Shown here piece after piece: positions 19,028-28,753 of a stretch of 64,000 nucleotides of DNA. A program made the position numbers and the translations under genes. The notes beneath the pieces were generated by a model that was not told where the DNA came from, ran no database searches, and was given only the letters and a program-made list of their open reading frames with translations. The stretch spans positions 1,116,001 through 1,180,000 of the forward strand of contig OY723286.1 in assembly GCA_963210315.1 (NCBI GenBank), given 5' to 3'. Every line of letters starts with the position of its first letter. Position 1 is the first letter of the stretch. Source of the DNA: Rhynchopus euleeides. Its lineage: Eukaryota; Euglenozoa; Diplonemea; Diplonemida; Diplonemidae.

Positions 19028-22000
19028 TCACACCGGTGATTCCGGCTCTCCTCGCGAGTGCCGAGTGACCCCCACCTCCAGCTTGTCGACTGCCGCGTTG
19101 GCGGCGGCGTCCGCGTCCGCATTCCACTTTCGGCCCACGTGCACGAGAGTGATCCGTGTGCCGGCCGCCCGCAGGGCGGCGATGCGTTCTCTGGCCTTGA
19201 CGTACAGCGGGCGGAGCTTCTTGCTCCGGCACATGGTGTCGGTGTTGACCTGGTCCGCAACCAGCTGACTATCGCCATACACCACCACCTCGCCCACCGG
19301 CGGGTGGTCAATCAGTTCATCTAGGCAGAGCAGTAGACCCGCGTACTCCGCCTCGTTCACAGTGCACCCCTGCGCCAGTCTGCTCTGCGCGGTCCACACC
19401 ACCACACCACTCGCGGTTTTGCGCACTGCACCCGCACCCGTGCCCGCCCGCTTCTTGGCAGTGCCCTTCCCCCGTCTGAGGGACCCGTCGAAGAAAAGGG
19501 TTTCCACCCCACTCCGCGGTTGGGGCTCAGCTCGTGCCACCACATGACCAGCCGCCGCGGCCTCGTACACGGCTCTCCTCTCGTCGCGGCCCGCCTCTTG
19601 GACCAGAACCTCCATCGTGGTCCAGCTCGGGCGCGGTGTCAGCGACGCGGCCTCTCGCACTTGCTCCTTCAGCCTAGTGAGCATCGCTTCGACCGCCTGC
19701 GTGCACAGCAAGCGAGGACGCCGGTTCAGCCCGCCGCACTGCAGCTGTCCGATGAAGGGCTCCAGAGACTTGCACTTGGACTCCCCGCCCTTCTTCCCCG
19801 GGTGGATGTACTCACCGGGTCCCGCAATGGCTTCACATGTGCGCATCCAGGCAGCCATCAGCGTACCCTTGTCCCTCGCAGTCAGGGCCCGCTGCCCCTT
19901 CTTCTTGCTCCCCGGCGAGAACACGACGTCGACGCCGGTGAACACCTCGAAGTCCACCGCGAGTTCCAACCAGGATACGTGGTACTTGCGGTTGTTTTCG
20001 TCGTCCGGCCACTTCAGCTGCCTCCACCAGTCGCGGACCGCGAAATAGGCCGGCACCCCAGCCACCTTAGACCAGGCTTGCGGCGGCAGGGCATCAGGGA
20101 GCTTGTCGTAGGTCTCAAGGGGTTCCTCAGGGTCCCAACCCCAAGGAAAGGGCTCGCGTACCGACACCCCTGTGGCCGGTTCAGCCTCGCGCTGCTTGAG
20201 GAGTCGCTCCCTCTGGAGGATAATCTCCGTGTACAGTCCAAGCAGCTGCCGCAGGCACTTCGCATTGCCGTGTCCCTGCCGCATCACAAACCCCAGCGGC
20301 AGAATCCCGTTCCGAGCCAAGCAGGGGGGCCAGTTGGTCCTGTCCGCCGCCACCACATCCCGATACGCCGGTAGCCGGCGGTAGTCCGCCGTCGCCTCGC
20401 AGCGCCACCACATGTGTTCGTGGTCCTCCTTCTCGAGCCCACACAACTTACACATGCCATTCCCCTGCTTGTAATGGCGGAGGCGGCGGTCTTCGGTGAC
20501 CTGGTCTCCAGCGATGATCGCCCGCATGATTCCCGCACGGTATGGTTCCGGTTCCCCCGACCACACTCGGGTGACAGCCATGTAGTCGACCCCGTCGCGC
20601 ATGCCCGTCGTGTCTTCCCGTTTCTTTGCAGCAATCTCCCGCCACCTGGCCGCACGAACCATCTCACGCAGGTCGTGCAACACCGCAGGTCGATCCTCGC
20701 ACCCGAGATCGATCGCCTTGTCGGAGTCACGTGCCTTGAGGCGCCCCGCATCGGGCCACTTCCAGCGCAGGTCCGAGAGCGCCGTCTGTACCAGGGCCAC
20801 CGGCCCGGGAGTCGCCGCCTTGATCTCCGCAGCCGTCAGCGCACCGGCCCTGCTCGGCCCCCGTGGACCCCTCGCGGGGGTGCGTAGGCTTCTGATCTCA
20901 GTCACCAGCTGCCAGAGATCCGGGCATCTGTGGCGCACGGTGTGCATCGCCACCAGTCGTTGGTACTGGATGTAGGACGTCGGGTCCACGCGGTGAGCCG
21001 GGCACAGCAAGTTGCGCACGATCATCGGGCATCGCCGTGCCTTCTGAAACTTCCACAGCACACGCATGACAGCCATGTCAAGGGAGCTCAAGGTGCCCCA
21101 CAGCGGGTTGGCTGTGTGGATCGCGGCGAAGGCCATCGGCATCACCATCGTCGCGAGAATCTTCGCCTTGGCCGGGAACCCCAGGTTGAGGTATTTCGCT
21201 TCCAGGCGGCGGCACACCTCAATTGCCTGTTTGACACGCTTGTCACAGATCCCCGAGATCTTCTCCCGCGACACCAGACAGATCTGCGCCCCAAGGTCCT
21301 TTATCTCTCCTCTGGCTTGCACGATGGGCTCCCCTTGGAGAACTAGAGTCAGCGTCTCCCCCGGGTCGGTGGAGAAGCATCTCCCCTTTGTCCCGTACCG
21401 CAGGTCCGTCAGCTCCGAGAACTCCTCGGTGAGCCGTAGCCCCCTCCGGATCTTGGCGAGGTCTGTGTCCAGCAACTTCTTGTCGTCAGCGTAGAGGCCG
21501 GTTCCACACTGTGCCTCTGCTCGGACCACCCTGTCCCACACCGCCATCACGGGGTTCAGCCACAGTACGGACAGGGGGCACCCCTGGAGGATCCCGTTGA
21601 AGGCGGCGAAGGGTTGACCCACCGAACCCTGCACTTTAAACCGCCTCCTGAGGCCATGGTACATCGCCCGGGAGGGCCGCCGCACTCTGTCGTCGAGACC
21701 CATCATTTCCAGGAGGCCGAAGATGATATCCCATGGCACCGAGTCAAAGCACTTTTTGACGTCGAGGAGAACCCCACGCAGAGGCACGCCCGTCAGGGAT
21801 GCTTTCTCAGCTAGCAGCGCAGTCTTCATGTACGCCCCAAAAGCACCCTTGCCCGTACGGAAGCCGTACATGCTGTCAGTCGCCCACTCCTCCTGCCAGA
21901 CCATCAGTTGGCTTACCCTGGCTTTCGCCCACACCCTGTATATCACCGACATGACCGTAATAGGGCGATGGTCCAGCGGGTCGGGGTCCTCCTCCTTCGG

Positions 22001-24685
22001 GATCATCGATACAGTCGCCGACAGCAGAGCTTCGGGCCACTCACCCGACAGCTCCACGCCATTCAGAACTTCTGCCAGGGCTGCGTAGAACGCCCGCGGC
22101 AACAGCTTCAGCTCCTCAGCGTACCAGCCGTCCGTGCCTGGCGCCTTCCCCGAGCCCATGTCCGCAGCCGCCATGTGCAGTTGCTCCCCACTCAGAGGCT
22201 GGAGGGGCAGCGGAACCTCAGGGATGTAGGCGGCGTAACGCTCCTTGAACAGCTCCCACGAGGGGCCTCCATCGCGGTGGCGTTGCATGATGGGGAGCCA
22301 TGCGTCCAGGAGCCAGCTGTCCATCACCGACCGATCGGTCGTTTCCTCATCCTGGCGACGCATCAGCACCGACGTGCGTGGCGGGCCCCGGAGCCTCCGG
22401 TAGATCTTCCCGGGGTTCCGATGCCAGGAAGTGTGGGTCTCCCGCATGTACAGGCGGCGCCGCCGCACCGTCATCAGCTTCCGCTCCTTCTCGAGGGCGC
22501 GGTCGCACGCGGCCCGCACCAGCTCCAGCTCCCCCCGCGTCGGGGTCACCGGCTCCACGCGGCCTAGGAGCTCGGACGCCGCAGTGCGCACCTTCTCCCA
22601 TGCCCCCCTGACGGAGACTGGCATCGCACCTCCCACAGCACGGCGCTCCACCTCCCGGATCCTGCCCATCATGTCGAGGAGGCAGATCATCTTGCGGGTC
22701 AGGGCCCCGTCGTGACCCCAGCGTTGCCTGCCACATAGCCACTCCTGGCGGACCACCGCGGCGACACCCTTTTTGCGAGCCAGCGCTGCGGTCTTCGCCG
22801 ACCCCTCGGCGTCCCGCGGCTCGCACGCGTGCACGGCCAGAAAGCTCGACGCAGCGGAGCACCATGTCTGCCAACGCTCTTCAACGTTCCCAGCTGGATC
22901 CCATTGGCGGGTCAGGGTGTCACACACCTTTGCCGCCGCCTCCCGCAACGCGGGCTTCTCGTCCCTGCCGACCCGCCTGAGCGGCAGGATGGCCGGTACT
23001 GCGAGGCGGTCCACCCTTTGCCGGTACGCGAGCGTCCCGAAGCTCGCGTCCACCTGTCTGTGGGTCGGGATGTTCTTATCGTCCGATACACAGAGCGTCT
23101 CCAGGCCGCTGATCGCCACGTGGTTGGCGAGCACCAGGTCAATCCTAGACGCCGAGCGTCCCTCCGGTCCATCAGGGCTCCCGGTGTAGCAGGTAGGGTC
23201 CGGAGTTGTACCGTGAGCATCAGCCGCGACTTGTGCACAGTCGAACCATCGGCCCGACGCCAGGTGCGTACTCAGCACTGTACTGGCCGAAGGGTCAGGC
23301 GGACAGTTAAAATCACCAGTGATAATCACCGGCACGTCACCCAGCAACACCGCCTCATCGAACACATCAGCGAAGAAGTCCTCCCGCTCTTCCGCAAGGT
23401 CCGGAGTAGCCCCTGTTTTCGCATAGACGACGAAGACGTGCAGGAACAGCTTCCCCGTGCCGTATGCCACTTTGGCGTGGAGGAACCTGCAGGATTCCCG
23501 CAACTGCAGGGCCCCGGCAGTGTTCACCCGGACGCACGGAATCCCACGTCGCACCAGGAGTCCGACCCCGAGGACCTGGCCTGACTCACCCCGAGCATCG
23601 CCGCGGTATGGCACGTCGTCTCCCCAGAGAGCCTTGTACCCGGCCTTCCATGCCTGAGCCGTCATGGAGTCCCGCGCCCCTTCAGTCAGCCTTGTCTCTT
23701 GCAGCGCAACCATATCCACATCCCACCGGAAGACACTCGGACAGTGTTTCTGCAGAGAGGTCACGTTGGCCGACCGGAGGAGTAACCCCCCTCCCCCTCC
23801 GGAGGTCGGAGAGAGCACTTCAGTCGTAGTCGCGGCAGGAGCCGGGGTCGCACGCGGAGGTACAGCATCCGCCCGCCGCACCTGGGCAGCAGCCCCAGCA
23901 CCCAACGGGGAGACCGGCCGCTGCAGCACGCGTACACGGCGCCCACCTCTGGTGCGCCGGGGGCCAGGCGTGTCCGTCTGCCCACGAAGCTCGGGCAGCG
24001 GCACCGCGGCCAGTTCGGGATCCTGTCCACGCTGTTCCAGGACCTGGAGGGTCGACAGAGGGAGCCGAAGTTGGTCGTAGTGATGCGGCCTGAACGTTAC
24101 CACCAGACGCCTGGTCGCGCCCGGACATCTCCCCAGGCGAATCAGCCCCTCCGGGTTCCCCACGTTCAGCGCCCAGATGTCTGCGTTCAGGACCTGCGCC
24201 GCCGCCTGCAGGGTCAACTCGTCGCCGTAAGCGCCCGGTACGCGCATACCTTCCACATAGGCGGCGGGGTCCTCATGCGCATCAAGGAGGAGTTGAAGGC
24301 CCTCGATGCTCTCCAGCCAGTCGCACACCGCCGTCCGCAACCCGGCATGCTCCCAGTCACCAACTTGCCCCGACAGCGCGTGGAACTGGCAGTTCCCATC
24401 TCCTGGCACACGCACGACCTGCCCCAGCAGGCGGGAGCTCTCTTCCGCCAGCCACGCGTCCTGGAGCTCTATACGCTCCAGGGGGTCCACCTCATCGTCA
24501 TCACCGCCACCAAGGAAAAGGCGGCGCACACGCACACCACGCAAAATCGGGTCCTTATGGCCCCAGTGTCGCATTGCCGGGCGCGTCTGCGCGCTGCCCA
24601 GCCCCATTTCGCCGCACGACTGGCGACTCACGCACGACTTACACCACTCCACAAATCCGCACACAGTGTCAGCGGACCCGCTCAT
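19028..24685 (-). CDS. Retrotransposon ORF2: OTU protease - APE endonuclease - reverse transcriptase - CCHC - RNase H
   Basis: The 1885-residue polyprotein carries out target nicking and reverse transcription. The start at 24685 overlaps the ORF1 stop (ATGA). Domains in order: a Cys-rich N-terminus (CGFVEWCKSC); OTU cysteine protease (~85-215) with GDGNCQFHAL Cys99 and HHYDQL His202; a Pro/Arg-rich linker; APE-type endonuclease (~298-552) with ALQETRL, TGDFNCPPD and SRIDLVLA; reverse transcriptase (~830-1100) with GKAPGTDGW, LDVKKCFDSV, NGILQGCPLS and catalytic YADD at 1065-1068; a CCHC knuckle CKLCGLEKEDHEHMWWRC (~1412-1430); a shared block LAVDFEVFTGVDV; and RNase H (~1730-1870) with FFDGSL, NEAEYAGLL, YGDSQLV and a terminal Asp (NADADAAAN). 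All key acidic residues appear present and there is no internal stop, so the ORF may be functional. The frame remains open upstream of 24685 only because it overlaps ORF1. Confidence 0.92.
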   Translation of the reverse strand: MSGSADTVCGFVEWCKSCVSRQSCGEMGLGSAQTRPAMRHWGHKDPILRGVRVRRLFLGGGDDDEVDPLERIELQDAWLAEESSRLLGQVVRVPGDGNCQFHALSGQVGDWEHAGLRTAVCDWLESIEGLQLLLDAHEDPAAYVEGMRVPGAYGDELTLQAAAQVLNADIWALNVGNPEGLIRLGRCPGATRRLVVTFRPHHYDQLRLPLSTLQVLEQRGQDPELAAVPLPELRGQTDTPGPRRTRGGRRVRVLQRPVSPLGAGAAAQVRRADAVPPRATPAPAATTTEVLSPTSGGGGGLLLRSANVTSLQKHCPSVFRWDVDMVALQETRLTEGARDSMTAQAWKAGYKALWGDDVPYRGDARGESGQVLGVGLLVRRGIPCVRVNTAGALQLRESCRFLHAKVAYGTGKLFLHVFVVYAKTGATPDLAEEREDFFADVFDEAVLLGDVPVIITGDFNCPPDPSASTVLSTHLASGRWFDCAQVAADAHGTTPDPTCYTGSPDGPEGRSASRIDLVLANHVAISGLETLCVSDDKNIPTHRQVDASFGTLAYRQRVDRLAVPAILPLRRVGRDEKPALREAAAKVCDTLTRQWDPAGNVEERWQTWCSAASSFLAVHACEPRDAEGSAKTAALARKKGVAAVVRQEWLCGRQRWGHDGALTRKMICLLDMMGRIREVERRAVGGAMPVSVRGAWEKVRTAASELLGRVEPVTPTRGELELVRAACDRALEKERKLMTVRRRRLYMRETHTSWHRNPGKIYRRLRGPPRTSVLMRRQDEETTDRSVMDSWLLDAWLPIMQRHRDGGPSWELFKERYAAYIPEVPLPLQPLSGEQLHMAAADMGSGKAPGTDGWYAEELKLLPRAFYAALAEVLNGVELSGEWPEALLSATVSMIPKEEDPDPLDHRPITVMSVIYRVWAKARVSQLMVWQEEWATDSMYGFRTGKGAFGAYMKTALLAEKASLTGVPLRGVLLDVKKCFDSVPWDIIFGLLEMMGLDDRVRRPSRAMYHGLRRRFKVQGSVGQPFAAFNGILQGCPLSVLWLNPVMAVWDRVVRAEAQCGTGLYADDKKLLDTDLAKIRRGLRLTEEFSELTDLRYGTKGRCFSTDPGETLTLVLQGEPIVQARGEIKDLGAQICLVSREKISGICDKRVKQAIEVCRRLEAKYLNLGFPAKAKILATMVMPMAFAAIHTANPLWGTLSSLDMAVMRVLWKFQKARRCPMIVRNLLCPAHRVDPTSYIQYQRLVAMHTVRHRCPDLWQLVTEIRSLRTPARGPRGPSRAGALTAAEIKAATPGPVALVQTALSDLRWKWPDAGRLKARDSDKAIDLGCEDRPAVLHDLREMVRAARWREIAAKKREDTTGMRDGVDYMAVTRVWSGEPEPYRAGIMRAIIAGDQVTEDRRLRHYKQGNGMCKLCGLEKEDHEHMWWRCEATADYRRLPAYRDVVAADRTNWPPCLARNGILPLGFVMRQGHGNAKCLRQLLGLYTEIILQRERLLKQREAEPATGVSVREPFPWGWDPEEPLETYDKLPDALPPQAWSKVAGVPAYFAVRDWWRQLKWPDDENNRKYHVSWLELAVDFEVFTGVDVVFSPGSKKKGQRALTARDKGTLMAAWMRTCEAIAGPGEYIHPGKKGGESKCKSLEPFIGQLQCGGLNRRPRLLCTQAVEAMLTRLKEQVREAASLTPRPSWTTMEVLVQEAGRDERRAVYEAAAAGHVVARAEPQPRSGVETLFFDGSLRRGKGTAKKRAGTGAGAVRKTASGVVVWTAQSRLAQGCTVNEAEYAGLLLCLDELIDHPPVGEVVVYGDSQLVADQVNTDTMCRSKKLRPLYVKARERIAALRAAGTRITLVHVGRKWNADADAAANAAVDKLEVGVTRHSRGEPESPV

Positions 24686-27045
24686 CTGCCGCCGTGCCTG
24701 CCCGAGGCCCGGCCCCGGCGGTCCTTGTCCTTCCGGGCCGGCGACTCCGACCGCCCCGACCTCGGCCGCTGCGCTTCCAGCAGGTCGAGGATGCGGTCCT
24801 GTGATGCCTGCATCCGCTTGCCCTGCTCGATCATCTGACCCTCGAGACGTGATGATTGTGCCGCAAGGTCCTGTTCCAGCTTGGCGCTGCGCGCATCCAA
24901 CCGTTCCCACCGCACTTGCACTTCTTGCCGGAGGCTCCCCGCATCGCGGCATGCTTCTTCCACAGTCGAGAGGCGTGACAGGGCCACCTCGACCTGGCCA
25001 GCGAGAATGGCCAGGGTTTCCGACTGGGAGTCCAGCTTCGCTCTCGCCTGCAGGTCCTGTAGCGGCGGCGGCTGAGGCCGAGCCTGTTGCTGTTGTTGTT
25101 GTTGCTGCTGCGGTGGCTGTTGTTGACGCGGCCGCTGCCCCGTTTGCGGCGAGGGTTGCGGCTGTGCCATACTCGCTGCCCCCAGCCAGGCTCCCGAGCG
25201 CTGCACCGCAACTGCCGGACCAGTGTGCCCAGCAGACGCTGTGCGTCGCTGCTTCGCCGGAGGTGCAGAGGCTGCGCGCCTTGCGCCCTTCCTCAGACGC
25301 TTGGCGCTGGGCGGGGCGACCTGCATCACTGCCAGGTCGCCGGTCGCCCACTGCTGCGGGTCCTGCGCGGCCTCCACCGTCCAGACCCCCCGGAAGAGGT
25401 GACACGGGGTCACCTTCCACCCCATCGCGTCGGACAGCTGCTGCTCGAGCTCGGCGCCCCGCATCCCCCGCGCACCCGACACCGCGTAGCGGCGGCCTCG
25501 CGCTGCTATCCCAAGGGCCTGCCTGGCAAGCTGGCCCTTTCCCGCCACGACGCGCACACCCTTCTTGTGGCCGACGTGCCACGCAGCCCCCAGCCACCAG
25601 TCTGCCCCCCGGTGCGCTTCCAGGGAGGCCTCCTGCTCCTCCGACACCAGCCACACCACCTCAGCGCCCTTGTCCCGGGAGGGGTGGCGGCGGACGTACA
25701 CCTTCTCAATGCCACTCTGGCGGAGGATATCGTCGACCAGGTTGGGCGGGGCCAGACCCGTCGCCCGGCGCACATCGCCATCCGTGGCGACCCGAACCCG
25801 CACCAGCTGCCTCGCTGAGGCCCAGCCCCGAAGCGCATCCTCCGAGCCGTCCTTGGCGGCCATCGCCAGGACCAGCTCTTCCCGTGGCGCCTGGACGGGC
25901 GCATTGCCCGCCTGCGACGTGGGCGTTGCGTCCCCGGCGATCCACAGCTCGCGCAGGGTCACACCCTGGGCGCGGCCCTGCCCCAGCAGGCGCACCCGCG
26001 CACGCGAAGCCACACTGCCCGGCAGGGGGTCGAGGGAGCAGTAGGTCCTGCCCCTCCGGAGACCCTGCGCTGCCACCGCCTCCTTCCCGTGCGGCACGAG
26101 GCACACCCCGCCTTCCGCCTCAGCGTCCCACGCCACCAGCTCCACGTCCCAGTCCTCCTGGCGGAGTGCCCACGGTCCCCATTGCCCAGTCGGGCGGGCC
26201 CCGGAGGCAGTACGGGGGAGGGGCACCTTCATCGTGGCCCCCGCATCCGGATCCTGCGGGATGTCCTTCGCATCCTCCTCAGCCACCGAGGACCCGGCAC
26301 CCGACGCGGACGGTAGCACCGTTGCGTAGTGCGACCCGCAGACGTACGCGATGCGGATGCACGGCCTGCCCTGCGACTCCCCACGGGACTGGACGGTCAG
26401 TTTCCCGTCCCGAAGCCGGAAAACTTCGGCATGCCTGCCGATCCGCCTCAGCAGTGCGTCCAGCTGCACCGCGTCCCCCCACGTGCCCGAGCGAGCGACC
26501 CGGGCGACGTACTCCTGGTAGTCTCCCTCAACCAGGGGGGCGTACCTGTCCTGCCCGGACCGCAGCTCCAGCACCGTCGCCGCCCGATACGCTGCATGCC
26601 CGTGCGGCGTCCCGTGCAACGCTTTGCAAATTGCCCTGTACAGGCAGTTGCCATCGCCCTGCACGTCCCGGACCGTCAACCCAGCCGGATGCAGTGCACG
26701 CCTCATCGATGACAGGACGAAGCCCGCCGACTCACCGCCCCCTCCAGTCATGGCGTCCCCCAGCCGTGTCTTGCTTACTCCACAGGCCCCCTTCAGGGTC
26801 TGGAGAACCAACGCGCCAAATCGCCACAGCGACGGGGGGGACTGCACCGTCAGGAGCTTCCCACGGTGGCCCAAGGCACGGCGGGCGGCCCGTGCTGACG
26901 GGAGCCGCCAGCGGTGTGGGGGGTAAAAACGTGCAGATCCCTCCTGCCCGCTGCCCTCCACGCGCCAACCGAGGAGTGCCGCATCCAACCACTGGATACG
27001 CATCCCCCTCACATCCTTCGGATCCGCTTTAGTCGCGCCGCCCAT
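24682..27045 (-). CDS. Retrotransposon ORF1: OTU-like domain and C-terminal coiled coil
   Basis: The 787-residue protein would be the RNA-binding/assembly partner of ORF2. An OTU-like domain lies at about 120-245 with DVQGDGNCLYRAI (Cys134) and CGSHYATVL (His239), the same two catalytic positions as in the OTU of ORF2 but a clearly different sequence. The middle is Arg/Ala/Gly-rich. A Gln run follows, then a heptad-like coiled coil near the end (SRLSTVEEACRDAGSLRQEV...LEQDLAAQSSRLEGQM) and a basic tail. I chose the Met at 27045 because the frame upstream (27046-27144) crosses into a repeat that recurs at 28754 and is not part of the retrotransposon; the real N-terminus may be missing. The stop TGA overlaps the ATG of ORF2. 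Confidence 0.82.
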   Translation of the reverse strand: MGGATKADPKDVRGMRIQWLDAALLGWRVEGSGQEGSARFYPPHRWRLPSARAARRALGHRGKLLTVQSPPSLWRFGALVLQTLKGACGVSKTRLGDAMTGGGGESAGFVLSSMRRALHPAGLTVRDVQGDGNCLYRAICKALHGTPHGHAAYRAATVLELRSGQDRYAPLVEGDYQEYVARVARSGTWGDAVQLDALLRRIGRHAEVFRLRDGKLTVQSRGESQGRPCIRIAYVCGSHYATVLPSASGAGSSVAEEDAKDIPQDPDAGATMKVPLPRTASGARPTGQWGPWALRQEDWDVELVAWDAEAEGGVCLVPHGKEAVAAQGLRRGRTYCSLDPLPGSVASRARVRLLGQGRAQGVTLRELWIAGDATPTSQAGNAPVQAPREELVLAMAAKDGSEDALRGWASARQLVRVRVATDGDVRRATGLAPPNLVDDILRQSGIEKVYVRRHPSRDKGAEVVWLVSEEQEASLEAHRGADWWLGAAWHVGHKKGVRVVAGKGQLARQALGIAARGRRYAVSGARGMRGAELEQQLSDAMGWKVTPCHLFRGVWTVEAAQDPQQWATGDLAVMQVAPPSAKRLRKGARRAASAPPAKQRRTASAGHTGPAVAVQRSGAWLGAASMAQPQPSPQTGQRPRQQQPPQQQQQQQQQARPQPPPLQDLQARAKLDSQSETLAILAGQVEVALSRLSTVEEACRDAGSLRQEVQVRWERLDARSAKLEQDLAAQSSRLEGQMIEQGKRMQASQDRILDLLEAQRPRSGRSESPARKDKDRRGRASGRHGGR

Positions 27046-27096
27046 TTGAGCGAACACGTCCGGGTGCACCGCGTGGAGGCGCGGATCCTCACACAC

Positions 27097-28457
27097 CCAG
27101 AATACCCCCCTGGGACCATTTTTTGGATAATAACGCACGGACATGTCGAGTTTCGTGAAAAAATCATGTTTTTTGGCTTTTTCAAGGCAAATGCTGCAGA
27201 AACCCCTGCAACCTTGCAGTATCCAATGTTCCTGGAGTGAAATTTGGAGTGAAAATCACTCCAAAATCACTCAGTGTGGACGCAGAAGTGAATCCTTCAG
27301 GAATACACCCGCACAACTCACATTGGCGGAGTAAAAACCACCTGATATTTTTACTCGTTACGAGCGACGAAGTAGCGCGAAGTAGCGACGTGCCCATTTT
27401 TTCCCGGCCCGTTCTAAAATATTTACGTTCCAAAAGTCCGTTTACTGGTGCTGTCAAAAATGCTTCGCACAATATACGCACGAACTACCCAAAGTACGCT
27501 CGGGCTACGCACGAAGTACGCAGGAACTACGCAATTTGAACTTTCTTGCACCCCCCAGTCATTATTTGCACGCACTCCAGGTCCCATATTTGCACCAGTG
27601 CAAATATGAGACCTGGAATGCAAATATGGTAGCTGGAGTGCAAATATGAGGAATTTCCGAGTTCGTCGTGCTGTGCAAAACATGACTGGGTTGTGCAAGA
27701 AACCATCATCTGCACCCCGTATCGGACTCAATTGCACCCTCGTGCAGGTAAAAAAAGGCCTCGGGCCTCCGGCCCTCGGACCGTTGTTTTATTACGCACA
27801 CGACCTTCGCGCAGAAAGTGTCATTCAGCCCTGCCAAACGTGCTCTACACACCACCCCCTTCATCAGGCAAGTGGGTTTGTAAGGGTGTGTGGAAGCGTC
27901 AACGCTCGGGTGCAGGAAATATACATTTTGGTCACAAATGGCGTTACACGCACTACGCACAACGTGTGCACGACTTCGGCAGAACTACGCACAACCAACG
28001 CAATTTGGACCTTTCAACAACACCATTTACGGTACTTCGATTTTGGGTGGGAAAGATGGGGCAAGGAAGTGGAAAAAACTGCGAAGAAGGTCGAAAATTT
28101 TCACATTTTCATCAGAAACCATATTCAACGGATTCCGATTTTCGGGTGAAATCAAGCAGGTTGGCGCAATGGCTCATGTTCACCCAAAAATGCACCTACC
28201 AAACCTCTTTTGCTTGATTTTTGGGACGGCATGGGTGATCCAGAGGCCAAAAATCACGATTTTTTCACCAATTCCTTCGACAACGGACAGTTCCAGACCA
28301 CAAGGACCACATTTTGGGGTCAGAATTTTCTCGGTCAAAAAATTCGAAAAATCTGAAATCTCTCGGAATTTTGAGCATTTTTTTGAGATTGGCATGCCCA
28401 TTTTAGACCCTTTGCGTGGCTCTAAACCCAAAAATTTGCTCGAAAATGGCCTCAAAT
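27097..28457 (+). repeat. 1.35 kb dispersed repeat, copy A
   Basis: The sequence is near-identical to 28754-30094 over its whole length with small indels. It is AT-richer than the flanking DNA. The open frames in it are not shared with any family I know and overlap both strands, so I regard it as non-coding. It contains a long hairpin at 27577-27616 (arms with CATATTTGCAC and GTGCAAATATG). Homology starts exactly at the retrotransposon edge and ends exactly where the inverted-repeat end CATACATTGGGCGTTATT begins. Confidence 0.9.
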
Positions 28458-28753
28458 CATACATTGGGCGTTATTCCGTTACCAGTAACGGTAATAACGT
28501 TATTTTTGCGTTATTTTTTGACCCCAAAAAAGGCAGCATTTCCCGGTGAATCTGACCCGAAACTCGGGTCCCTACCCCCCCTAAAAGAATTTTCTTGGGT
28601 AAAATATCACTCCAGGGGGCCACTCCGTGATGTCAAAAAATTGGAAAACGTTTTCTCCTAAAATAACGCGTTATTTTTCCGTTATTTTCATGAAAACTTG
28701 CGTTATTCGGACAATTTTGCGGGCGGATGGTGTAGTTTTTGGTGGAGATGGCT

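Larger units (their letters stand above)
18979..27096 (-). mobile_element. Non-LTR retrotransposon (APE/RT/RNase H class) with two OTU-bearing ORFs
   Basis: This is a nearly full-length LINE-type element in minus orientation. Order on the minus strand: ORF1 (OTU, coiled coil), then ORF2 (OTU, apurinic-like endonuclease, reverse transcriptase, zinc knuckle, RNase H), then a ~49-nt 3' tail with no poly(A). The ORF1 stop and ORF2 start overlap as ATGA. The 3' edge abuts a broken peroxidase gene and the 5' edge abuts a 1.35 kb repeat at 27096/27097. No long terminal repeats are present, and target duplications cannot be identified because each flank is a different sequence. Confidence 0.9.
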
